Source: Gammaproteobacteria bacterium UBA4421
GTDB taxonomy: Bacteria; Pseudomonadota; Gammaproteobacteria; Pseudomonadales; Azotimanducaceae
Assembly (NCBI GenBank): GCA_002389675.1
Contig: DGQF01000005.1
Coordinates: 1 to 49,796, forward strand
Direction of reading: 5' to 3'
Length of the DNA stretch: 49,796 nt
The notes under the pieces are model-generated. The model saw only the letters and a program-made list of their open reading frames with translations. It searched no databases and was not told where the DNA came from. This document shows, in pieces, positions 7,618-15,722 of this stretch. The translations under genes were made by a program, and so were the position numbers. Positions within the stretch are counted from its first letter, which is position 1, and each line of letters opens with the position of its first letter.

Positions 7618-9852
7618 ATGCGAACCGATAACAACTTGACAGCCCAAGGTGACTCTTTTGCGAGGCTGGTCAATCGCAAACAATCGGCTCAAGAGCCGGC
7701 GAAGATTTTACTTGTCGATGATAAGGGGCCGCTGCTCGCCTCATTGCACCATTTGCTCAAACTATACGGTTATGAGGCGGATCAAGCACTGGGCGGGGAG
7801 GCGGCAATGCGGGCGCTCGCTGCACAGCAATACGACCTTGTGCTGCTTGATTTGATGATGCCGGGTATCTCCGGCCATGATATTTTGGACTATGCTGCGC
7901 GTGAGGCGCTGACCTGCAAGATTATTGTGGTCAGTGGCGACGCAAGCTTCAGCGGCGTCAAACATGCCTTGCACTGCGGTGCTTTCGACTTCGTCAAAAA
8001 ACCCTATGAAGCCGCTGAATTGATCGGCACCATGGAGACGGCGTTGCGTCAGATCCGACTGGAGCAGGAGCGTGACGAGCTCGAGCTGCAAGTCAAGGAA
8101 TCAGAATCTTTACATCGATTTATTGTCAACAGCTCTCCGGATTTGGTGTTTATGTTGGATCGTGAAGGTCGGTTCAGCTTTGTTAACGACCGGATCGAAA
8201 GCATGTTGGGGTTCGATAAAAAAGCGCTGTTGGGGCAGCACGTCACTGCACTGATAGAAGAAAGCGATTGGGATGCCGCCTCTCAACTATTCGGCGAACG
8301 ACGCACTGGAACGCGGGTGTCGAAGAACGTTGAGTTAAGGCTGAAAAGTAAGTTGCAAGATCGTCGCGCCGGTTCTGATCGTACCCAAACTGTATGGGCG
8401 GAATTCACGGCGATGGGGGTCTACGCGGGCGATGGTGAACCCTCGTCAGTCAATTTTAGTGGTACCTATGCCACCGCTCGAGATGTCAGTGAGCGCAAAC
8501 GTGCGCAGGCATTGATTAATTTTCAAGCCCATCATGATCTGCTCACGCACCTGCCAAACCGGATTTTGTTGAAGGAAAGGCTTGATGGTGCGCTTATCGA
8601 GTCGCAACGCAAAGGCACGAACCTGGCGGCCATGTTTATAGATTTAGACCGGTTCAAGGTGGTTAATGACACACTTGGTCACAGTATGGGCGACCGGCTG
8701 CTGCAAGCGGTCGCGAATCGACTGCAGAGTTGTTTGCGCTCGGGTGATACCTTGTCCCGTTTTGGTGGTGATGAGTTTGCTCTGTTGTTGCCCCAGGTAC
8801 GCAGTCGAGAGGATGTGGTGGTAATCGCGGAGAAAATTCTCGACCGTCTGAAAGAGTCGTTTGTCATTGAGGGGCATGAATTGTTTGTTGGTGCGAGTAT
8901 TGGCATTTCGATGTACCCAGAAACCGGTGGTGACGAAGAGACGCTTATTCAGAACGCAGATATCGCTATGTATCATGTCAAAGCGCGGGGTAAAAACGGT
9001 TATCAGTTTTTTTCCGAAGAGATGAATCAGCAGTTTTCTTCGCGGTTGAAGCTCGAAAGGGAAATACGCAACGCGCTGGCGGAGAAGGAGTTTGAGGTAT
9101 TTTATCAACCTCAAGTGTCGATGGATACAGGCACCATAAGTGGTGTCGAAGCGTTGGTTCGTTGGCGTCATCAGTCCCGTGGATTGATTGACCCCGGTGA
9201 GTTTTTGCCGTTGGCGCAAGAAACCGGACTGTTGGTGCAAATCGATGAATTTGTCCAGCGCCAAGCGTTCCAAGATGTTGCTGGCTGGCACCGTGCCGGG
9301 CTTGGCCCGATCGACGTCGCGGTTAACCTGACCTCCAGCCAAATTGAGCAGGACAGTTTTATCGATCACTTTAAGACGTCGCTAAGGAGTTCTGGTTTGG
9401 CGCCAACCTCTGTGAAAATGGAGATTACCGAAAGCACGCTGATGCAGGATGTCGAGCTGATTGTGCCTAAACTTCGGTTGATTCGCTCGCTGGGCGCGCG
9501 TATTGCGATAGACGATTTTGGCACGGGTTATTCTTCACTGTCTTATCTGCACCAATTTCCCATAAATAGTCTCAAAATCGACTGTGCGTTTGTTCGAGAT
9601 ATTAGAGCGGAAGATCAAGATGCGAGCATCGTTGACGCCATTGTTGCTATGGCCAAGGGACTGCGCTTGGATTTAGTAGCAGAAGGCGTTGAGAATCGCA
9701 CCCAACTGAAATACCTCAAGGCGCGAGGTTGCGAGGAGGTACAAGGGTATATTTTCTCACCGCCAGTGCCTGCCGGGGATCTTGCGATATTACTCAAAGA
9801 AAATAGTTTTGCTCAAATTCTCTCCAAAGACAGTTCTGTAATCCCCGCCTAG
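7618..9852 (+). CDS. Receiver-PAS-GGDEF-EAL bifunctional c-di-GMP signalling protein
   Basis: A 744-residue cytoplasmic protein with four domains. Receiver (about 28-145): LLVDDK, phospho-acceptor Asp 78 in VLLDLMMPG, Lys in FVKKPYE. A coiled linker leads to a PAS domain (about 165-290). GGDEF (about 300-465) has an intact RFGGDEF at 383-387 and an RxxD inhibitory site (RSGD) five residues before it. EAL (about 480-730) has EALVR, AVNLTSSQ, EITES, DDFGTGYSS, LKID, VAEGVE and QGY, so metal-binding and catalytic residues look present. Both synthesis and hydrolysis of c-di-GMP are therefore possible, gated by phosphorylation. No histidine kinase gene is adjacent. Upstream TTG/GTG codons (7597-7615) are alternative starts. 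Confidence 0.92.
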   Translation: MRTDNNLTAQGDSFARLVNRKQSAQEPAKILLVDDKGPLLASLHHLLKLYGYEADQALGGEAAMRALAAQQYDLVLLDLMMPGISGHDILDYAAREALTCKIIVVSGDASFSGVKHALHCGAFDFVKKPYEAAELIGTMETALRQIRLEQERDELELQVKESESLHRFIVNSSPDLVFMLDREGRFSFVNDRIESMLGFDKKALLGQHVTALIEESDWDAASQLFGERRTGTRVSKNVELRLKSKLQDRRAGSDRTQTVWAEFTAMGVYAGDGEPSSVNFSGTYATARDVSERKRAQALINFQAHHDLLTHLPNRILLKERLDGALIESQRKGTNLAAMFIDLDRFKVVNDTLGHSMGDRLLQAVANRLQSCLRSGDTLSRFGGDEFALLLPQVRSREDVVVIAEKILDRLKESFVIEGHELFVGASIGISMYPETGGDEETLIQNADIAMYHVKARGKNGYQFFSEEMNQQFSSRLKLEREIRNALAEKEFEVFYQPQVSMDTGTISGVEALVRWRHQSRGLIDPGEFLPLAQETGLLVQIDEFVQRQAFQDVAGWHRAGLGPIDVAVNLTSSQIEQDSFIDHFKTSLRSSGLAPTSVKMEITESTLMQDVELIVPKLRLIRSLGARIAIDDFGTGYSSLSYLHQFPINSLKIDCAFVRDIRAEDQDASIVDAIVAMAKGLRLDLVAEGVENRTQLKYLKARGCEEVQGYIFSPPVPAGDLAILLKENSFAQILSKDSSVIPA

Positions 9853-9902
9853 AGTTTTTTGGCGTATATTTGTCACCCCATAGGGCCCACAGGAACAGGG
9901 TA

Positions 9903-11126
9903 GTGAAAGGCTTTACGACAAAAATTGTGCACAACGATCGCCAACGCGCGATAGAGCATGGTGCGGTTCACAAACCGGTTCATACCTCGGTGGCTTTTGG
10001 CTATCGCGATGCGAGAGATTTAGCTGCGGTTTTCCAAGGTGAGCAATCGGGGTATACCTATGGTCGCCAGGTTAACCCAACGGTTGACGCGCTTGAAGAC
10101 AAAATCTCAAGCATGGAAGACGGGATCAAAACGGTTTGCTTCGGCAGCGGCATGGCGGCCATTGGCACCGCGATCTTCTCTTTATTGCGCCCGGGAGATC
10201 ATCTCATTTCCAGCGCCTTTTTGTTTGGGAATACCAACAGTTTATTTACCACTTTTGACGCTCAAGGCATAAAGGTCACATTTGTGGATGCCACTTCTGC
10301 CGACATGGTGGCTGCGGCGATAACGCCTGCCACCAAAATGATCTTTGTAGAGACAATCGCTAATCCGCGTACCCAGGTCGCCGCGTTAGAAGAAATAGGC
10401 GCCCTGTGTGCGCAAAAGGGAATTGTGTATGTTGTGGACAACACAATGACATCGCCTTATTTGTTTCAGCCTAAAAACGTCCGGGCGAGTTTGGTGGTCA
10501 ACAGTTTGACGAAATATATTGCCGGGCACGGCAATGCGCTGGGTGGGGCCATCACCGAATTAGGTCTCTATGATTGGGCTCAGTTTAAGAACATCAGCCA
10601 GACTTATCGTAAAGGTGATTCGCAGCTTTGGGGAATTACGCAGATACGAAAAAAAGGCCTGCGGGATTTTGGTGCTGCCTTAGCCCCTGAAGTGGCCCAT
10701 CATATAGCGATTGGTGCGGAAACGTTGGCGCTACGAATGCAACGGCAATGTGATAACGCTTTAGCGCTGACGAAACATTTGGTTTGCCACCCTAAAATAG
10801 AAAAAGTTTATTATCCCGGTTTATCAGATCATCCGCAGCACCGGCGTTCAGCTGAGTTGTTTAGACACCCGGGTGCGATCTTCAGCTTTGAACTTAACCC
10901 GGAGGTTGATTTATGGCGTTTCCTGAATCGGCTTAAGGTGGTAATTAACTCCACCAATCTCGGCGACAACCGGACACTGGCGATTCCGGTGGCGCACACC
11001 ATATACTTCGAAATGGGCGCGGAGCGCCGGGCCAGTATGGGTATAAAAGATCAGTTGATTCGCATTTCTGCCGGCATTGAAGATCTGCAGGATTTGATCG
11101 CAGATCTTGACCAGGCATTAGATTAA
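9903..11126 (+). CDS. Cystathionine gamma-synthase / O-acylhomoserine sulfhydrylase family PLP enzyme
   Basis: A 407-residue Cys/Met-metabolism PLP-dependent enzyme. YTYGRQVNPTVDALE near residue 50, a glycine-rich FGSGMAAIGTA loop, VVDNTMTSPYLFQP, and the Schiff-base lysine in NSLTKYIAGHG are all visible. The C-terminus has the usual small domain ending in ISAGIEDLQDLIADL. The family covers cystathionine gamma-synthase, cystathionine lyases, O-succinyl/acetylhomoserine sulfhydrylase and methionine gamma-lyase, and the exact reaction cannot be assigned from sequence alone. GTG 9903 is preferred because AGGG precedes it closely and the protein then begins KGFTTKI, as relatives do; a TTG 33 bases upstream is also open. 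The SDR gene follows by 12 bp. Confidence 0.85.
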   Translation: MKGFTTKIVHNDRQRAIEHGAVHKPVHTSVAFGYRDARDLAAVFQGEQSGYTYGRQVNPTVDALEDKISSMEDGIKTVCFGSGMAAIGTAIFSLLRPGDHLISSAFLFGNTNSLFTTFDAQGIKVTFVDATSADMVAAAITPATKMIFVETIANPRTQVAALEEIGALCAQKGIVYVVDNTMTSPYLFQPKNVRASLVVNSLTKYIAGHGNALGGAITELGLYDWAQFKNISQTYRKGDSQLWGITQIRKKGLRDFGAALAPEVAHHIAIGAETLALRMQRQCDNALALTKHLVCHPKIEKVYYPGLSDHPQHRRSAELFRHPGAIFSFELNPEVDLWRFLNRLKVVINSTNLGDNRTLAIPVAHTIYFEMGAERRASMGIKDQLIRISAGIEDLQDLIADLDQALD

Positions 11127-11138
11127 ACGAGGTAAGTG

Positions 11139-11903
11139 ATGGGCAGATTAGAGGGTAAAGTGGTTGTCTTGACCGGCGGAGCGGGCGGAATTGGCCGCGC
11201 GGTTGGGAAACGTTTTGTGGCAGAAGGAGCTGATGTCCTGTTGGTCGATCTGGACGAACAGGCGCTGGCCGCCGCGTGTGCTGAGATGAGCAGTAATAAG
11301 GTCAGTTACTGTGTTGCAGATGTCACTAAAGCGGCGGATAACGTCACAATGATTGAAACTGCGACGGAGCGCTACGGAGGAGTTGATGCTTTTATTGCCA
11401 ATGCAGGCATCGAGGGTGATGTGTCGTCGATACTCGATTATGACGAGCAACGGTTTGAACAGGTCATGGCAGTCAATGTCAAAGGCCCTTTTTTAGGCTT
11501 AAAAGCCGCTGTGCCCGCGCTGACTGAGCGTGGCGGCGGCAGTATCATTATTACCTCAAGTGTGGCGGGCGTGCGCGGCGCCCCAGGTGTTGCGCCTTAC
11601 GTGACCAGCAAACATGCAGTGATTGGCCTGATGAAAACAGCCGCCTTGGAATTTGCCGACCGAAATATTCGCGTGAATACGGTCAACCCTTCTCCAGTAG
11701 AAACGCGCATGATGCGCAGCTTGGAAGAAGGCATGGCACCCGGTGCAGCTGATGAAGCCAAGGCGCGTATGCAGGCAAATATCCCTTTGGGGCGTTATGC
11801 AGAACCTGAAGACATCGCCAACATTATGTTGTTTCTGACCAGCGACGACAGCAGTTTTATCAGTGGGTCCGTCTATCTCGCAGACGGCGGCAGTATGGCT
11901 TAG
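11139..11903 (+). CDS. Short-chain dehydrogenase/reductase (SDR)
   Basis: A 254-residue classical SDR. TGGAGGIGRAVG near residues 10-21 is the dinucleotide-binding motif. An acidic residue after the second strand (LLVDLD) suggests NAD(H) preference. NAGIEG, catalytic Ser in ITSSVAG, and YVTSK (Tyr and Lys of the active site) follow. The C-terminal PLGRYAEPEDIAN and SGSVYLADGG motifs are typical of FabG-like and glucose-1-dehydrogenase-like SDRs. ATG 11139 has GAGG six bases upstream. The substrate is unknown. The gene sits between a PLP enzyme and purC, and may belong functionally with the acyl-CoA genes further downstream. Confidence 0.88.
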   Translation: MGRLEGKVVVLTGGAGGIGRAVGKRFVAEGADVLLVDLDEQALAAACAEMSSNKVSYCVADVTKAADNVTMIETATERYGGVDAFIANAGIEGDVSSILDYDEQRFEQVMAVNVKGPFLGLKAAVPALTERGGGSIIITSSVAGVRGAPGVAPYVTSKHAVIGLMKTAALEFADRNIRVNTVNPSPVETRMMRSLEEGMAPGAADEAKARMQANIPLGRYAEPEDIANIMLFLTSDDSSFISGSVYLADGGSMA

Positions 11904-11948
11904 GATAGCCACGGCAAATTAGTTCATTTCAACCTAAGGAAAACATTG

Positions 11949-12872
11949 ATGGCAGCAGCGGTTTTAGAAACAACTTTATCACTTCCGAATAAACGCTCCG
12001 GCAAAGTCCGCGATCTATACGATGTGACTTTGGCTGACGGTCGAGAAGCGTTGCTGATCATTGCCACAGACCGTATCAGCGCTTTTGATGTGGTGATGGC
12101 CAATGGGTTGGCAGGAAAAGGTATTGTCTTGACGCAGATATCGAAATTCTGGTTCGATCATTTTGCTGACAGCGTTCCGCATCATTTGATCAGCACTGAC
12201 GTTGCTGATGTTCCGGGATTGAACGCTAGCGAGCAAGCCGCGCTGCGGGGACGGATTATGCTTTGCCAAAAGACAGATGTGGTGCCCATAGAGTGCATCG
12301 CGCGTGGTTATATTACAGGTAGCGGCTGGAAGGACTATCAAGCCAGTGGCGCGGTTTGTGGTATTCGCTTGCCGCAAGGCCTAAAAAACAGTGACCGACT
12401 GGCGGAACCGTTGTTTACGCCTTCGACTAAAGCGGCGACTGGGCATGATGAAAATATTAGTTTTGCCCAGGGCGCCGAGGTGGTAGGCGGCGAATTGATG
12501 CAGTGGTTACAGGAAACTACATTGCAGCTCTACAGCCAAGCGCGTGATTATGCTGGTGCGCGTGGAATCATTCTGGCCGATACCAAGTTTGAGTTTGGTA
12601 TTGCTCCAGGTGCCGAACACCCATTGCTGATCGATGAAATATTTACGCCGGATAGTTCCCGGTTTTGGCCTGCAGATGATTGGGAACCGGGCCGCGAGCA
12701 ACAGAGCTTTGATAAGCAAATCGTTCGCAATTATCTTGAAACTGTCGTCAATCAAGGGCATTGGGATAAAACCGCCCCTGGACCCGCTTTGCCCGAAGAG
12801 GTGACGGACAAAGCCATCGCGCGCTATTTGGAAGCTTACCAGCGACTCACTGGAGAGACCCTGCAGCTTTAA
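11949..12872 (+). CDS. purC: Phosphoribosylaminoimidazole-succinocarboxamide synthase
   Basis: A 307-residue SAICAR synthase of de novo purine synthesis, which joins CAIR and aspartate with ATP. Recognisable stretches are RSGKVRDLYDV near residue 17, IIATDRISAFDVV near 37, CIARGYITGSGWKDY near 118, the substrate loop GHDENISF near 160, and ILADTKFEFG near 205. The length fits the longer (about 300-residue) PurC type, not the 237-residue E. coli type. ATG 11949 is preceded by AAGGA (11936-11940). No other purine genes are adjacent and no PurR-like operator was seen in the 45-bp gap upstream. The unknown gene at 12884 begins 11 bp later. Confidence 0.93.
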   Translation: MAAAVLETTLSLPNKRSGKVRDLYDVTLADGREALLIIATDRISAFDVVMANGLAGKGIVLTQISKFWFDHFADSVPHHLISTDVADVPGLNASEQAALRGRIMLCQKTDVVPIECIARGYITGSGWKDYQASGAVCGIRLPQGLKNSDRLAEPLFTPSTKAATGHDENISFAQGAEVVGGELMQWLQETTLQLYSQARDYAGARGIILADTKFEFGIAPGAEHPLLIDEIFTPDSSRFWPADDWEPGREQQSFDKQIVRNYLETVVNQGHWDKTAPGPALPEEVTDKAIARYLEAYQRLTGETLQL

Positions 12873-12883
12873 GGCATCCTCAG

Positions 12884-13225
12884 TTGGAGTGGCCGCAGTA
12901 CAAGCTGATGTGTGACCAACCGGAATATTGGTCCGGCTGGATGCTGGAGCAATGTATTGATCTATTAGGTCAGCTGCACTCTGATCAGCTGCAGGCTGTT
13001 TTATCCCAAGCGCTTCAACAGCCTGCGCTGCCGCGCCCTGCGGATCATCAGGATCATCGTTCCACGCATATGTTTAGATTGAGTTTGTCATCGCAGCAGC
13101 GCTGCGATGTATTGGCAGACTTGCGGCGGGCGAAAGCCATGGGTTTATCGACCGCGGCCACTCAAAAGCGCGGTCTGGGTGGTTTTTTGGAGGCTTGGCA
13201 GGCTTATGCACAGCAAAAAAATTGA
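12884..13225 (+). CDS. Unknown protein coupled to biotin carboxylase
   Basis: I do not recognise this 113-residue protein. It is rich in Gln, Leu and aromatic residues, appears mostly helical, and has no signal peptide or membrane segment. The middle (PALPRPADHQDHRSTH) is polar and probably a linker. The C-terminal part has a basic helix (LADLRRAKAMG) followed by KRGLGGFLEAWQAYAQ. The start is uncertain: TTG 12884 has AAGG nine bases upstream, and ATG 12908 has no visible ribosome site. It overlaps the start of the biotin carboxylase gene by 20 bases, so the two are likely translationally coupled. An accessory or assembly role for the carboxylase is only a positional guess. Confidence 0.6.
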   Translation: MEWPQYKLMCDQPEYWSGWMLEQCIDLLGQLHSDQLQAVLSQALQQPALPRPADHQDHRSTHMFRLSLSSQQRCDVLADLRRAKAMGLSTAATQKRGLGGFLEAWQAYAQQKN

Positions 13226-14555
13226 AATTTCCCGTGTATTAGTCGCAAATCGTGGTGCGATTGCGCGGCGCGTTATACGTACCTGTCAAGCCATGGGCTT
13301 GCAGACGGTTGCGGTTTATTCGCCGGCTGATGCGGCGGCACCTTATCTGGCCGAGGCCGGTGCAAGTTTTGCGTTGCCGGGTGTTACGCCGCAAGAGAGC
13401 TACCTGAATCAGGCAGCATTGCTCGAAATCGCGGATATCAGTGGCGCAGACGCTGTGCACCCGGGTTATGGCTTTTTGGCGGAAAATAGTCAATTTGCGG
13501 CAGCGGTTAACGAGCGAGGATTAACGTTTATTGGACCGCAACCCAAATGGTTGGCGCAGATGGGTGACAAAGTGGCGGCGAGAGCGCTTTTTGCAGATCA
13601 AGGGTTCCCGATTTTTCCTGGCAGTGGCTTGCTTACAGATATGACAAAAGCGGTCGTGCAGGCAAAATCTATAGGGTATCCGATTATGGTCAAACCCTCT
13701 GGTGGTGGTGGCGGTATGGGTATGGAAGTGGTGCCCGATTCTCGGCGCCTGGATCTGGCGATTCAGCGCGCTCAGGCGATTGCACACAGTGCGTTTGGAG
13801 AATCTGGAGTTTATCTGGAGCGCGCGATAATGCAGCCCCGGCATGTTGAGTTTCAAATTCTCGGTGATGGCGCGGGCAGCGCGATTCATCTCTATGAGCG
13901 CGAATGTTCCGTGCAGAGACGCAATCAAAAGCTGATCGAAGAAAGCCCGGCTCCTGGGATAGACAAGCAACTCGTCGCAAGACATGCCGAGTTGGCTGCG
14001 GCGGTTTGCGCAAACCTGAGCTATGACAATATTGGCACCTTAGAAACACTTTTTGCACCCGACGGCGAGGTTGGGTTTTTGGAAATGAACACTCGGATAC
14101 AGGTTGAACATGCGGTGACCGAAATGATCACCGGAGTTGATTTGGTGCAAATACAAATTGAGCTTGCCTGTGGCGGTAGATTGCCAGCGCAGCCCAAGCG
14201 GCGGGGTTTTGCCGTCGAGGCTCGTCTGTATGCTGAAGATTCCGATACACTGATGCCCTCCACGGGCAGGCTCCATCACTTTCGGCCGCCAGAGCTCCAT
14301 GGGGTTCGCGTGGAAACCGGTTATCAGCAGGGTCAGGTGATTGGTCCCTATTATGACGCCATGCTAGCGAAGATCATTGCTTGTGGAGACACGCGCGAAA
14401 TGGCAATTGGACGCCTTCTGGTGGCTTTGCAAGCTTTTGAAGTAAGTGGTGTAAAGACTAATGCGAAGCTGCTCATGCGCATTTTGCAAAATGAAGATTT
14501 TTTGGGGGGGCGTGTTGATACTGCTATTGTTGAACGCTTAATGAGAGGTATTTAG
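13206..14555 (+). CDS. Biotin carboxylase subunit of an acyl-CoA carboxylase
   Basis: A 449-residue stand-alone biotin carboxylase, which carboxylates biotin using ATP and bicarbonate. The N-terminal domain starts SRVLVANRGAIARRVIR, and DAVHPGYGFLAEN is intact. The ATP-grasp loop reads KPSGGGGGMGMEVV. PRHVEFQIL, ERECSVQRRNQKLIEESP, GTLETLF and EMNTRIQVEH carry the expected catalytic Lys, His, Glu, Asn and Arg positions. Departures from the common sequence are GAIA for GEIA, and Met and Glu where Arg residues usually follow the glycine loop. There is no fused biotinyl domain; the carrier is the next gene. ATG 13206 is chosen because the family N-terminus starts here. It lies inside the end of the upstream gene. 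Confidence 0.9.
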   Translation: MHSKKIEISRVLVANRGAIARRVIRTCQAMGLQTVAVYSPADAAAPYLAEAGASFALPGVTPQESYLNQAALLEIADISGADAVHPGYGFLAENSQFAAAVNERGLTFIGPQPKWLAQMGDKVAARALFADQGFPIFPGSGLLTDMTKAVVQAKSIGYPIMVKPSGGGGGMGMEVVPDSRRLDLAIQRAQAIAHSAFGESGVYLERAIMQPRHVEFQILGDGAGSAIHLYERECSVQRRNQKLIEESPAPGIDKQLVARHAELAAAVCANLSYDNIGTLETLFAPDGEVGFLEMNTRIQVEHAVTEMITGVDLVQIQIELACGGRLPAQPKRRGFAVEARLYAEDSDTLMPSTGRLHHFRPPELHGVRVETGYQQGQVIGPYYDAMLAKIIACGDTREMAIGRLLVALQAFEVSGVKTNAKLLMRILQNEDFLGGRVDTAIVERLMRGI

Positions 14556-14557
14556 TT

Positions 14558-14776
14558 GTGTTGCATGATGTGGAAAGCGAAGTGACGGGTGCGGTCTGGA
14601 AGGTGCTATTGCAGGCAGGTGCGGTGGTTTCTGAAGGGGATGTCATTATGATTTTAGAGTCGATGAAAATGGAAATACCTGTTGAAGCACCGGTGTCCGG
14701 GACGCTGCACTCAATTGCCGTGCAACCAGAGGATCAAGTTGAAGAAGATCAGATCTTGGCAGTTATACAAAGCTAG
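14558..14776 (+). CDS. Biotin carboxyl carrier protein (stand-alone biotinyl domain)
   Basis: A 72-residue biotinyl/lipoyl-attachment domain with ESMKMEIPV; Lys 37 is the expected biotinylation site. VTGAVWKVLLQAG and SGTLHSIAVQPEDQVEEDQILAVI are the two halves of the flattened beta barrel. It lacks the Ala/Pro-rich N-terminal extension of AccB, so it is the minimal carrier of an acyl-CoA carboxylase and not the fatty-acid-synthesis BCCP. GTG 14558 is used, two bases after the biotin carboxylase stop, with GAGAGG nine bases upstream. The 133-bp gap that follows could hold a promoter for the crotonase; I see only a weak GCCAA/TTGGC hairpin at about 14789-14805. Confidence 0.9.
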   Translation: MLHDVESEVTGAVWKVLLQAGAVVSEGDVIMILESMKMEIPVEAPVSGTLHSIAVQPEDQVEEDQILAVIQS

Positions 14777-14909
14777 CGTTGATCAAGCCAAGGTATGTTT
14801 GGCATAAGGTGCTGTTTGGGCGGGTGCGACGGATCGTGATTGCCTCGTGTGCTACTCCAAGCGTGCTTGTGTTAGCATTTCGGCGCAGCGTTAACAGGTG
14901 GGATTAGTG

Positions 14910-15719
14910 ATGAGTGAAGGTTTGGTCACCATAGATGTGCGTGACGGGGTTGCCGACGTGCGGTTGAATCGTCCGGAAAAATATAATGCGTTAAGTCCCG
15001 AAATGTTCCGGGCTATTATCGACGCTGGAGAGCGCCTGGCGGTGTCCAAGGACGTTAGAGTTGTTGTCTTGTCGGGAAATGGGTCAGGTTTCTGCGCTGG
15101 ACTGGATATGGGTTCATTTGCTGGAATGGCAAAAAGTGAGCAGAAAAATTCTACTGATAGCCTCTTGATGGCAAGCGATGGGCCGGCAAACCACGCGCAA
15201 CGCCCAGCCTATGTATGGAAGCGCTTGCCGGTTCCGGTGATCTCTGCTCTGCACGGTGTGGCCTATGGTGGTGGCGCTCAAATTGCGTTGGGTGCCGATA
15301 TTCGAATAGCCTCGCCAGACCTGAAAATGTCGATAATGGAGATCAAGTGGGGCTTAATTCCGGACATGAGTTTGACACAGACCTTACGAGATCTCGTGCC
15401 GCTTGATCTCGCCAAAATGCTTATGTTCACCGGTAGAATATTCAGTGCACAGGAGGCTCAAAAGTGGGGCCTGGTCACTGAGGTTGCTGAAGATCCATTA
15501 GCGCAGGCGATGGCGCTGGCGCAGGAGATAGCCGGCAAATCTCCCGATGCGATTCGAGCGGGTAAACAATTGTTTGAGACGGCATGGCAAGCTGATGAGC
15601 GTACCGGCCTTGAGCTGGAGGCATCTTTGCAAAAAGCATTAATTGGGTCGTCAAATCAGTTGGAAGCGATCCGGGCAAATTTTGAAAAACGGCCCGCTGT
15701 ATATGTTGACGCTCAGTAG
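14910..15719 (+). CDS. Crotonase-family enoyl-CoA hydratase/isomerase
   Basis: A 269-residue crotonase-fold protein. The oxyanion-hole segments are GFCAGLDMGSF (near 65-75) and HGVAYGGGAQIALGADIRIA (near 115-135). Where the rat hydratase has Glu144 and Glu164, this protein has Gln (GGGAQ) and a MEIKWGLIPDM segment. The Glu and Asp in that segment are eight residues apart, as in the Glu196/Asp204 pair I recall for dienoyl-CoA isomerase, so isomerase chemistry is at least as likely as hydration. ATG 14910 is preceded by a GGTGGGA purine run. It sits inside the carboxylase set and ends 3 bases before the carboxyltransferase start, so the protein likely acts on the same acyl-CoA pathway. Confidence 0.88.
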   Translation: MSEGLVTIDVRDGVADVRLNRPEKYNALSPEMFRAIIDAGERLAVSKDVRVVVLSGNGSGFCAGLDMGSFAGMAKSEQKNSTDSLLMASDGPANHAQRPAYVWKRLPVPVISALHGVAYGGGAQIALGADIRIASPDLKMSIMEIKWGLIPDMSLTQTLRDLVPLDLAKMLMFTGRIFSAQEAQKWGLVTEVAEDPLAQAMALAQEIAGKSPDAIRAGKQLFETAWQADERTGLELEASLQKALIGSSNQLEAIRANFEKRPAVYVDAQ

Positions 15720-15722
15720 ATT

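Noticed and set aside
8644..9369. 241-codon open frame on the minus strand
   Set aside because: It lies wholly antisense to the GGDEF-EAL coding region, whose protein has intact motifs throughout.
13521..13985. 154-codon minus-strand open frame
   Set aside because: Antisense shadow of the biotin carboxylase; no family-like motif.
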